Shown here: piece after piece, positions 35,385 to 45,259 of the stretch
Position numbering within the stretch: the stretch's first letter is position 1
How the letters are laid out: each line of letters starts with the position of its first letter
Origin: Ganoderma boninense
Taxonomy: Eukaryota > Basidiomycota > Agaricomycetes > Polyporales > Polyporaceae
DNA length: 64,000 bases
Assembly: GCA_002900995.3 (NCBI GenBank)
Contig: PJEW03000014.1
Location: 257,139 to 321,138 of the forward strand
Direction of reading: 5' to 3'
Position numbers and translations under genes: made by a program
Notes under the pieces: model-generated
What the model saw: the letters and a program-made list of their open reading frames with translations, nothing else
Told to the model about the DNA's origin: nothing
Databases searched by the model: none

Positions 35385-35867
35385 TCGAACAACAAGGCTG
35401 CATGGTGCGTCTGATCTTCGTGCTCTCCAAGGCCATTGGTGACCTTTCTCGTGGCGCAATCCACGACGCCTCTGCGCCCGTCTCATCCCCCCCCCCACCC
35501 CCACGCCGATGACGAAGCCCGACGTCTTGCTATTTGCCTCCCTCCCTGACTCGCAGACGACTTCATTGTCGACATGCACGCCGCCATCGACGCTCACTGG
35601 TCATATGCACCACCCTATCCTACAGCACCTACAGCACTCTACCCTCACTTGTTTCCATCGTTTTGGAACCCACATTCGTATTCTTCGCGTCTTTCATATT
35701 TCCTTTGCGACGTGTTTGCCATCTGCCCAGATACTCCTAGCATTTCCAAGCACGGACCATCTCATCTGCCAAGATCTCTCTCTCGGGTCCATAACAGAGC
35801 GGAGTGCACGAACGTCCTGAATACACTTGCATCGCATCAGGTCGTGTGTTTTGAACAGGCAAGCTGA
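35385..35867 (+). pseudogene. Gene X, copy 2
   Basis: The plus strand reads CMVRLIFVLSKAIGDLS, then in another frame MTKPDVLLFASLPDSQ up to a CAG acceptor-like site at about 35562, then in a third frame DDFIVDMHAAIDAHWSYAPP and onward, an aromatic-rich piece to 35867. These parts match copy 1 at 26995-27200 (minus). The amino-acid quality of the last piece suggests a real exon, but the frames disagree. Not recognised. Confidence 0.35.
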
Positions 35868-36168
35868 ACGAAAACCTCGCATGAGCCACGACGCGAGCCA
35901 CCGAAATTTCTGACGATGAGTCGCATGAGTCCCTCGATCGGGAATTAATCAGTGTTGGTGCAAAGACGGATGGAGTGTATGTGCAGTGCGCAAATGCTGA
36001 GGACAGCTGAGTGGCGCAGCATGAGGCTGGCACTCGTGATGGAGGAAGATATACTGACAGACAGCACTGCGTTCCAGTCTGCCATTGAGCACGGGCAAGT
36101 ACAATGCAATGATACACGACCACAACCACCTTCAAGCTAACCAGCACATACCTCAGAACCGCCGATCC

Positions 36169-38170
36169 TCAACCACCAAATCTCGCAAGCCGCATCCTCC
36201 TGATCTCTTCCAAGCTCGGCTGCACAGCCTGCGGCCCCTCCCTCCCCGCGTCCGACTCCGTGTCGACGTCCGACGACGCCTGCCGCTGTACCGGTATCGG
36301 TGCCGGGGGCGGCACGACCGCCTCAGCGCCCTGCTCCTGCCCCTGCTCCCGCGCGGACGAAACAACAGGCGGGGCGGGGGCGGGTATCCGCGGCGGCTGG
36401 GTGCGCGGAAGCCAGCGGGGACGGTCTCGAGCGACGCGCGCAGCGCCGCCTGGAGCTCCGCGTCCTCGCCGTCGTACGCCCTGTGCTGCAGCCACGCCTG
36501 TCCCTGCGCCTGCGCCTGTCCCTGTCCCTGTCCCTCATGCGGCGTCGCCGCCCCACCCTCGTCGGGGGGCGAGCCCGAGCCAGCACGACCAGCCTGAGCG
36601 CTGTGGGCCATCGCCTCGCTCTCCGCCATCGCCCGGCGGAGCATCGCGTCCTCGTCCTCCAGATCGCCTTGCTCACCAGCACCGGCACCGGCATGGGCGG
36701 CATGGCGAGCGCGCGCGGCAGCCTTGATGCGCGCGATCTCCTCCTCGTACTGCTCCTGGAGCGCGACCTCCTGCTCGCGGCGCATGTGCTCCATAACCGC
36801 GCGCTGGCGCGCCATGCTCGCGAGGACCTGGTCCGCGAGCTCCGGCTGCATCTGCGCGCGCGCGTGCGTCTGGACGTGCGCACTCCGCTGGTCTTTCTCT
36901 TCGTCCTCGACCAGGATCACGTCGTCGTCGTACGCGCACGGGATCGGGATGCCCGACCCCGCGCGAGACTGCTGCTGCTGTTGGGGGAGCGAGCCGGGGA
37001 TGGAGGAGGAGGGGGCGAAGCGCTGCGGGAGGTAGTCGCCGTAGTCGCCGCCGCCGAGGGAGGCTTGGAGCGCGGCTTGGAGCTCCATGTCCTCGTCTTC
37101 GAAGCCCTCGACGTGCGGATGGGACGAGGAAGCTCCCGCCCCTGAGGCTGCTGCTGTGGCGTAGGAATGTGCGTAGTGGCCCGTGGGCTCCTCCATGTAT
37201 GCGAGCATCTCGTCCACCGTGGTGCGGGGTAGGGCAAGCGGCTCTGCGGGATCTCTCTGGATGACGGCGAGAATTGTGTAGCCTGTAAAATGAAGTTAGT
37301 GAGTTTACGATGGCATAACGGGTGGTGATGTTCAATAACTGGTGCGCACCGTGGGTACGTGCTTGGTGGAGGAACATGCCCAGGTGGAGGTTGCGGATAC
37401 GTTGCGGGGTATCGTTCATAGAGTTGAGGTCGAACCAAAACCCGCCACCGGGATCGGCCTCAGGATTTGGGTCGAGCGAGACGTTGCCAAATCGGCGCAA
37501 TGTATACCAATGGAGGTCATGGTTCAGGATGAACGCGAGTTGAGTTCTACCGCAGCAAGCACACAGTCAGCGGGCGGGCGAGTTTCAGCAAAGGCGGCGG
37601 GTGGTGAAGTACTCAGGGTGTGGATGGTATGGTCTCTGGGTCTCAGCTTCCCATGGAACAAGACTAGGAAAGTAAAAGAGGGTTAGATTCGTGGGACGAG
37701 ATTGAACACCTGCAGGTGAATGCGCACTGGAGACCGAAGTTCTGCAGGGCCCTCTGCATTACTTGCACGGAGAAGAAGCCTGCGCCACGAGCGATGTCAG
37801 GGACGATATGAAAGACAAAAAGCACATGAAACGCACCTGAGTCGTCCATGTTATTGCTCGTAGCTGCGGGGGCATCGTCGTCTAATGCGAGGTTCTCGTC
37901 TTGATCTAGTTCGCGCGCTAGGTCTGCGAGCTCTGTAGGAGAATACTGGCCCGTATATGTTAGGGTCACTCCGAGGGCGATGGGTCAAATACTGGCTCAC
38001 GTAGTGTGCCTCTGTATAGCACAGAACGGGGGTGAGGGTCGGTGAGGACGAGAAGGGAGCGAGATGGACTGACGCAAGAGGGAGTTGAGCGCGTGCTGAG
38101 CACAGAGCGCAGTGCCTGGTTCCTGCTTCTCGAAGTAGATCGAGGGGACCAGGTCCTGGATGGTGGCCAT
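36169..38170 (-). CDS. Ataxin-3-like Josephin deubiquitinase
   Basis: ATG at 38170. Exons read MATIQDLVPSIYFEKQEPGT, then LCAQHALNSLLQ with the catalytic Cys; YSPTELADLARELDQDEN; NNMDDSG/FFSVQVMQRALQNFG; LVPWEAETQRPYHPHPE; LHWYTLRRFG with the catalytic His; WFDLNSMN with the catalytic Asn; then GYTILAVIQRDP, the end of the Josephin fold. The C-terminal part has three UIM-like helices (DMELQAALQASL, DAMLRRAMAESEA, DAELQAALRASL) that would bind ubiquitin chains, and a coiled segment between. All three catalytic residues are present, so the enzyme should be active. The last exon appears to shift frame near 36430, after which the better frame ends SLEEIRRMRLARFGG at the stop at 36169; the other frame runs to 36153 as Arg-rich noise. 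At least six introns, 45-90 nt. Role: trimming ubiquitin chains in protein quality control, by family knowledge. Confidence 0.8.
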
Positions 38171-38553
38171 CGCAGAGAGACAGCAAGAAAGTGGCGGGCA
38201 AGTGTGTGTTGGGGCACTTATATGGGAGATCGTAGCCAAGATCTAAACTGCTAGAGCACAGAGACTGACGCGTCTCGTTTACGCGTCCTTGGGTGCTGCA
38301 TACATGCCTGACGCATGTCTTACGTAATACAGCACCCAGGGTCCTCAGTGCGCGACTGTGCCACAATGGCGGGAGGGACGCGCGCACCGACCGAGCGCAG
38401 GCGGACGTCCGCTGCAAGTTTACCATCACCGCACACCTTCGAGACCTGCGCCGGCCGACTGCCTCTGCCCCCGTCTTCACCCTTCGTTCCTTCTCTCCCC
38501 TCGGCTTACTTTCTAGCCCCGTGTATCAGAGCATATAGCTGGCTCCGCTCGCC
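38171..38553. promoter_or_regulatory. Shared promoter between the Josephin gene and the Atg27-like gene
   Basis: The two genes diverge from this 383-bp interval. It contains a nested inverted repeat, TGGGTGCTG (38290-38298) with CAGCACCCA (38330-38338), enclosing ACATGC/GCATGT. CT-rich tracts precede the plus-strand start. Whether the palindrome binds a regulator is not known. Confidence 0.45.
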
Positions 38554-39620
38554 ATGCCGTCGATTCACAGACACCCTGTCTCGCGCGCCGTCCTCCTCAC
38601 GCTCCTTTCTGCACTCGTCGCCGCACAGGACGACTAGAAGCCATGCGACTACCATGTCACCATCGGCCACACTCAGTACGACCTCACCGGCCTCAAGGGC
38701 GTGTTCGCAGCCGAGCGCGACATCAGCCTCCCTCCGTCCACCATACACGACGCACTCTCCTTCAACCTGTGCGAGGACTTGCCACCGAAGAAGGACGTCC
38801 CAACGGAGGATCAGGTGCGCTCCGTCAGGCCTGTGTTTCTGGGGCTGCAGGGGCTAACTTCATTGGCGGGTCAACTGCAGTGTCCGTCCGGCACACGAGC
38901 ATGCCTCGTAAGGACGACCAAGAAGAACGGGCAAGATGAGCGGATCTTGTCCGTCATTCCCCTCGCCGATTCCTCCACCAGCGCACTGTCACATGAGGCC
39001 ACTAACTGTACGTTTTCGTTTCCGTTTGCTTGCCCGATTGTCGTGGAATGGACGCTCACCGGCTATATGCGCCACAGCACCCAAGGGCCTTCAATTGACT
39101 TTCGCCGGCGCGTTGTATCCCAGCGCCGTCGGCTCCGACCCACTACTGCAACATCTCCACGTAAAACTGCTCTGCTCATCCCAGATGGTGAACCTCAGCT
39201 TCGTCTCCTACGTCGGCAAGGACCTCTACATCCAGAAGCACCAGCCTGCTGTCCCTTTGAAAACCCACCAGGCGACGGCACGAAAGATCCCAGCAAGGGC
39301 GGGGAAGACAAGTCAGGGTCAGGTGGAGAAGGGGAAGTAGGTCGGGTCCGGGCTTGGGTACTTCTTCCTACTGTGAGCCCCTTCCTTTACGATCACTCGA
39401 CGCATGGGAAATTGACCTCACACGTCCTCACTCTCCTTACGTGCGCATGTGCGCAGGTTATACCTCGGGTTCGTGGCGTACTTTGCCTTCAGGGCTTACC
39501 GCGACTACTACTTGACGTATGGCGCGCTGAAGGCGTGCACTTCCAGGAGAAGTTCTGGATCGCACTGGGGGGGTTTCACCAAAGCACTTCCTTGACCGTT
39601 GAGTCGTCCCGCTTCTACCA
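38554..39620 (+). pseudogene. Atg27-like autophagy membrane protein with an early stop
   Basis: ATG 38554 starts a typical signal peptide (hydrophobic VLLTLLSALVAA) but codon 28 is TAG (38635-38637). The frame then continues as an Atg27/mannose-6-phosphate-receptor-type luminal domain: CDYHVTIGHTQYDLTGLKG, FNLCEDLP, intron 38815-38880, CPSGTRACLV, LSVIPLA, intron 39008-39077, GLQLTFAGALYPS and VKLLCSSQ. A Gly/Lys/Asp-rich linker follows, then in another frame a hydrophobic stretch (LYLGFVAYFAFRAYRDYYLT) that fits the transmembrane segment. Atg27 family proteins help traffic Atg9 between Golgi, vacuole and autophagosome sites. The paralogous relic at 28 kb has CAG at the stop position. Unless the stop is an assembly error, no protein is made. 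Confidence 0.7.
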
Positions 39621-40318
39621 CGAAACGCGGCATTCTCCTTCGCGGGCCTCACGTCGTTAACACTGTCCGACGTCCACTGGGCCACGATGGAACTCCTGTC
39701 GTGCCCTTGATGGAAACAGACGCTTCCGCTCAAAGTTCTGCGACTCAATAACATGCGCCAATCGAGGGGAGTGCAACGAGTTGTTCAAGCGGCTCGGTGG
39801 ACTCCCGACGATCCGGGAACGGGAACTGATTGGATACTCCAACGAGGCTCCAACGAGGCTCGCGACCTCCTGGCATGATTTCTCTATCGCGCCGCTGATA
39901 ATGGGGGCTCGTTAGTGCCCATCAACTATGCTCTGACAATCGCGCTGTACCATCGACAGTTCGGTGAGTGAACCCACGCGGGTGTCTGACCAGTACAAGC
40001 AGCGCGCTGACATACGTTTCTTTTCCAGTGAGAACCTTCCCCAAGCTAGGCCGTGCCCTTCGCCGCCACAAACGCCTGCGTGAGCTCAAGCTGAGCATCC
40101 CCAACATGACTGGTGGCTGGATGGCGTGGCCAAGTCTACTCGAGGACCTCTACTCCCTTCCCCTTGCGCATATCTTGCTGAACTTTAGCCTGGACCTGGA
40201 GAACGCGCACCTGCTGATTCCTGAATGGAGCGAGATGAACTCAAGGCTGCAGATGCAATGGCGAGGGACGTTGTGGAAGGTCACGCTCACCTGTTTCCTG
40301 GTTGGCCATTTTGTGTAG
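39590..40318 (+). pseudogene. F-box/leucine-rich-type gene relic
   Basis: Readable pieces with regular leucines: FAGLTSLTLSDVHWATMELL near 39640-39700, LKVLRLNNM near 39735, and after a splice acceptor TTTCCAG at 40028 the exon TFPKLGRALRRHKRLRELKL to HILLNFSLDLENAHLLIP at 40030-40230. The xLxxLxLx spacing is that of the F-box/LRR proteins that are very numerous in mushrooms. Stops and frame changes separate the pieces. No F-box is visible at the 5' side. Confidence 0.45.
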
Positions 40319-40516
40319 GATGGGCGAGTGGTACACGTTCGTTCTCACGTAGCAGTTGCTGTACCTGTGCGAATGGAAGATGCTTGAGGTGGTCATTGGG
40401 GATATGTATAGCAATGCAGACGTCATGACTTCTGGAGAGAGGTCTTGTACACGCTGTTCAACCTCGCCTAGCACATGTGGTTTCTGCCATAGCATTATGA
40501 CGTGGGATAGCTAAAC

Positions 40517-43500
40517 CTAATACATATGAATAACTGGCAACCGTTGAACATGCTCCTCGTTGTCACAAGAGGCTGATAATCCATGAGCTTCAGCCTGGGC
40601 AACGGTGTATCCCAGCTCTGCATACTGAAAGAGAGAGGCTTGGTTGAACAAGACGATGGACCCTCTTCCATCTACTCCATCCAGGGGAGATGCAGTGTCC
40701 TCTGTGGGGATTGACCCATCTGGTGTGGTAACAAGTTTGAGATCTAGAAAGCAGGGTTAGAGAGAATAGGCTAGAGCTGTAAGAATAAAACTTGCTACAT
40801 CAGTAAAACTGACAATCTCTGAACGTCTGGAAGTACTGGACAGCCACCCATCCAGACGCTTGGACTTTTTCAGATCCAGACATTAGGCGCCTATCCTTCC
40901 GACCTCAACCTCCATCTTCTCGCTCTCCTCTTCCAGTCTCATGCGCCCTGTTTGCGACCCCCGGTCTCGCTCTATGCCCATCATGGACCATTTTACAAGC
41001 CAAATTGCGAACATTTCGAAGCCTCGCGTCCGATCAAGTCCAGGAGCGGTAGCAGGACAGTGGTGGGCAACTCCAGTTACTGATGCGAATGACGGGGCAC
41101 TCGGGAGGGGGGCAGGAACAATATCAGTTCCACACAAAGTGAGGTCGCCGAGTTCTAGGTGAGTCCTAAGGACGCACATTTAGCATTTCCATGCACACAA
41201 GAGTGAGACGAGTCTCGGCGAAGGACTCGTTTCAGTGCTCCTTCGCCCGCGCTGAGTTGCTCTTGTCCTCGTTATCATCCATCTTTCCTGCTTCCATTTT
41301 TCCGCCTTCCTGTCACTTATCAAGCATGGTGTTGAGGCCCTGCAGGGAGGGAGGGCTCGCGAGACCTCATAGCTGTGGCATATCCCCTAATTCTATTTCT
41401 CGCTACTCCCCTGCGCTAGCATAGCGATCCTAGAGCGATCCTGATAGTTTGTATATTGCATATCCTCCGTATGCACCCTTTATATGGGTTATAATATATG
41501 GCATACCTCGCAGTGTTGCGCTAGCTACGCTGGCGGCCGCACGTTATGTACCACCGGAGAGGCTGAAGGTATATTAGCAAGCTCCTCGCGCAGCCGTGCG
41601 CTGAAGCTCTACGACCCCCCAAGTAGCCCGTAGATATGTCTAGCATGTTCGAAATTCCCCTGTGTCGCCTGTTATTATCCTTACCCTCGCTCCGCACCTC
41701 TGGTCTTCGTAGTCTGAAAGGTCTGAATAATTTCAGAGGTCTGAACTGGTATGTCGGGCAATCTCTGACCGTGGGTCTGGGGGTTCTGGGCGCTATTTCA
41801 AGCTGAAATGTCTGGACATGATCTGAAAAGTCTGGGATGGTACTTACTCAGATCATCCAGACCGGTGCAAGTTTTACTGATGTAGCCAAGTTGATGTTGA
41901 AGTGGGTGAATAGAGCAGAAGGATAATAGATGAGAGCGCCAGGAGGGACTTCAAGAACCAATCCAGCCTCCCACAAGACCAACCAGGCCTTTTCCTTGGA
42001 ATCAAATTCACCTAAAGTAGATTTAGCTGGATGATTGAGGCTCTACTTGAGGGATTAGAAGGCATACCATAGACAAAGACTGCGCACATCATGAGTGCCA
42101 AATTTTTGGCATCTGCATGAGGTTTTGTGAACACCCCTTTGACAGGTCCTCGAGAGCCGTTGATGCAAAAATTATACCAGCACCCATACTGAGGTGTCGC
42201 CACATCAGGATCAACTCCCATGGCCAGGAGTGAATCTCTACACCTCCAGACTCTTTCAGCAAGGTGAGGAAAATTCAACTCAAACGTCCGAGATGCCCAT
42301 AACCTGAGACAAGGAAAGGTTTATCACTGTTGCCTCAGTGAAAAGCTACACAAGATATCACGTACACGAGGAGCCTCAGCGCAGTGCTGAAACCGTTGGA
42401 ATCACCTGACATAAGTGCGTCTGTTACATCCCGATGCTTGAGGTGGAAACTGGTATATTTTGGCTCCTGTTGGAGGACAGTGAGTAGAACAAGGGGTGAG
42501 GATGAGGTGCTCGACTAACTGAGGAGATTTGACGATCAACTCCTGAAACATGGAACCAATGAGGTCCTCGACAGTTGTCCCTGGTGTCCTTCTGGGATAT
42601 GTCCCCGCACGCTGCAATGTACGCCTTGCATTCAGCTGCAATTTTGCTTAGAAGCGTCACTGCATGGCCGTCTACCACAGCAAGCTTCTGCATCCATTCT
42701 GGGACGTCAGTCCTGTACCCAAACACTACGCCATTTCTGTCAACCAGCCAAGTAGGTCGTCTGGTTTATCACAAGTCAGCCATAGTCAAACAAAGACGCA
42801 AAGAAAGGTGCCTTACCCATCAAAGCTAATAAACTTGAAGCCTCGAAGCATCAGAGTCTCCGGAAGATTGCTGCCTAGCCAGGCCTTCTGCAACCACAGC
42901 TGGTCTGTCTTGTACCGCACGTCCCTCCCCGCCCAACCAGTCTTGGTGGTGGGAAAGTCCTTGAAAGCAGTCGGGCTGAGTATATATGTAGAGGCGTGTT
43001 TCTTGCCAGATGCCATCTTCTGAAGCAGCTGCTTCGTCCTTCTGGCCTTCTGACGTATAGCCTAATACATAAAGTCAGCTGTAATGAGGATGAGAAATGA
43101 GAGAAGCATTCACCTGTTTAGATGGACCAGGCCTTTGGTCCTGAAGCGACTTCTGACCCACTGTGAAATTGTTGACTGCAGAAGCAGGGGAGCGTAGTTT
43201 CTGTGCCTCATTGATCCTAGGTGCCTGAGTGATGGGCAGTGAGTAGTTGACCATGGAGCACGTCAAAGAACGCACCGGTTTGACATGAAGCAAAGGCAGC
43301 TTCTCCAGGAGAGGAGCAATCATCTCAGCGAAGTCAAGGTCTGTGCGGAACATCGCTGTCTCGGGCGGTGCATCTCTCGATAAATCAGCGCTAGAGATGG
43401 TTGAGCAAGCGCATACCCAAGTTGTTGGCACAACTTACAGAGGGAAGGGCAGCGACTGCACTTCCAAAGAACACGGGGGATTACGAGTTGAGCCTGTCGC

Positions 43501-43833
43501 ATGTGAGAGAAAGAAGCCGATAAAATAAGCAAACACTCACTCCTCATAAGAGCTCCGCGGTCCGGTGACGTCAGTAGCGATTCCGAGGGTCTGGTGTGAA
43601 GGTTGCGTCGACGTGGAGCACTGGTTACCACTGCACCACCCAGTGTGTGCTTGAGGAACTTGAAGGATTGGTGGGAGGTTGCGGCTCGGTTGGAACTTGG
43701 AAGGAGGAGCCTGGGAGGAGCTGGTTGAGGTTGGAGGAGTTTGGCGAGGACCAGCGCATGTCGGGCCGGCAAACTCCCACGCCACGTGATGAGACACCTC
43801 CCCACCACGCGGTTCCATCCACGACATACTCAT
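40517..43833 (-). pseudogene. 2-oxoglutarate/Fe(II) oxygenase-like gene (TET/JBP-type fungal family), disrupted
   Basis: ATG near 43833. Exons can be followed on the minus strand: an N-terminal Ser/Pro-rich exon ending SSYEE/GTGAGT, LEVQSLPFP/LADLSRDAPPET, NEAQKLRSPASAVNNF, the exon with WLGSNLPETLMLRGFKF, VVFGYRTDVPEWMQKLAV, LNFPHLAERVWRCRDSLLAM, then PVKGVFTKPHADAKNLAL, EFDSKEKAWLVLWEAGLVLE, PPGALIYYPSALFTHFNINL and LKLVTTPDGSIP, ending in a tail with VLFNQASLFQYAELGYTV and TAG at 40517-40519. The HxD in KPHADAKN and the later His in FTHFN, with the LVL-aGLV-x-x-PPG pattern between, fit the double-stranded beta-helix of Fe(II)/2-oxoglutarate oxygenases as found in mushroom TET/JBP relatives. 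That assignment is by pattern memory. Copy 2 of the CATCAGTAAAACT element (40798-41882) sits at an exon end. Confidence 0.6.
40798..41882. mobile_element. CATCAGTAAAACT element, copy 2 (1,085 bp)
   Basis: Same ends and length as copy 1, flanked by TA on both sides (40796-40797, 41883-41884). Inserted in the oxygenase-like gene exactly where an exon ends (minus strand GGCTA) before a GCAAGT splice donor. Near identity with copy 1 means both moved recently. Confidence 0.9.
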
Positions 43834-44200
43834 CGCCACCATCACTCTATTCCGCCTCAACTCCCTCCCAGCAGCCAGGTCCCCAAGCCGCAGGATGCAT
43901 TTCAACTTCAGGCCGTCTTCTCTTCCCATCCCCTGGCAAAGCGATACGATCGCGGGCACGACGAACACGCCCATGGAAATGTTTACGTGCCCACGCGCAC
44001 CAGAGGAGGAGTTCTGGTGGATCCTCGAGGAGGTGCGTTGCCCGGACATCAAGGACTACCTCTGGGACGTGCTGAGCGGGCGTGGCGACAAGGCGTTTGG
44101 AGTGGCGCAGGGCGCGTACTGGGAGAAGGTCACCGCGCCATGGCAGGCTTTGGTCACGCCCCTGGACAAAATGTCGTACAACCAGGGTGCAGGTGCGTAA
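43758..44200 (+). pseudogene. Unrecognised gene fragment, head-to-head overlapping the oxygenase-like gene
   Basis: ATG 43758 begins MSGRQTPTPRDETPPHH and a Ser/Pro-rich stretch. The convincing part is in another frame from about 43900: MHFNFRPSSLPIPWQSDT, APEEEFWWILEEVRCPDIKD and GRGDKAFGVAQGAYWEKVTA, ending TAA at 44198-44200. The first 76 bases overlap the N-terminal exon on the other strand. Family not named; the FWW-x-x-EE pattern seems familiar from mushroom genomes only. Confidence 0.35.
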
Positions 44201-44479
44201 TGTCCTGTGTGTGCTAGTGTTGGATGGCATGCTCATGCCTGTTTGCAGGTAGATGATGTTGGAATCTTGTGTTATGTAAGTGAGCTTGTCTTGTGCTCGC
44301 GCCCTAGTCTCTCTCATCTTGTCCCGTCTTGTCCGTCTTATACTGATACTGTACACTATGTTTTAGGTTCTTGTCACTACGTGTAGTTAGGTACGCCCGA
44401 GGCGCGATGTCCCTCATGCGTTTGTCTTCAGCGTTCAAATGCGACCATCTTTCCCTCCGTTCGCTCTGCTCCCACGTGC

Positions 44480-44997
44480 CCCATCCCCTCCCACAGATGA
44501 GCTATGCGGCGTTGGTCATGCACGCAGAGCTGAAAGCTGGTATGTCCCGAGCTCAGAGAAGAGTGCGTGTTCGTGCATTGATGGACTGGCCTGTAGGGGT
44601 ACTAGGCGAGCATTCATTGGTGACCACTTCTGCGGGCGGCGTCGGGATTGCTGCTACACAGCTTGCGAAAAGGTGCAGTCTTCTGTTCTGCTTCCACGCG
44701 GACGTTAATGCTGCTGCACACAGGTGTCACGTCGTATAGCAACAAAAGCAAAAAAAAGTTATCGCGCTGGTCTCGTCGCAAGTGAGGATAGACATGTCGG
44801 TCAAGTTGAACGGTGTGAATCACTCAAAGGATGGTTGACAGAAGGAGGTGCTGAAAATCACCGGGGGCAAAGGCGTTGACATGATCTACGACCCAGTGGA
44901 TCTTGTCAGAGGTATGTATACGAGTTCATTGCAGTCCTTTACCCACCTTGTGAGTGATTGTTTTCTATCAGATGCACCGAAGTGCATTGCATGGTAG
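44480..44997 (+). pseudogene. NADPH:quinone oxidoreductase relic
   Basis: Pieces in shifting frames match the zinc-independent quinone reductase (MDR) family: YAALVMHAELKAG, then LVTTSAGGVGIAATQLAK, which is the AGGVGxxAxQLAK dinucleotide-binding motif, then VSSQVRIDM, EVLKITGGKGVDMIYDPV and KCIAW followed by TAG at 44995-44997. The N-terminal catalytic half and the C-terminal part are missing. Confidence 0.7.
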
Positions 44998-45259
44998 AAT
45001 CAGACACCTTGCAGTCACCCAGATAGAATGTATGTGCTATGATAGTTATAGCCTGAGTATTACATGTGCATTGGCGTGAATCAGGCCACTGTAGTAATTG
45101 AGTCTTCTAATATATTTGCTCATTGTGTTGCTGAGAAATATATGCCAAATTTTGACAGGCTCAGCCACATTGCTTGCTGTCAGACACCTTTCTGAGACTT
45201 CATCTCCATCTCTCTCCTCCTTTCTCTCTCTCTCCTCTGAACTCTTAACTACTTCTACA

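Noticed and set aside
36300..37145. 281-codon plus-strand ORF opposite the Josephin gene
   Set aside because: It is Arg/Leu-rich antisense shadow of GC-rich UIM coding sequence, with no independent signal.
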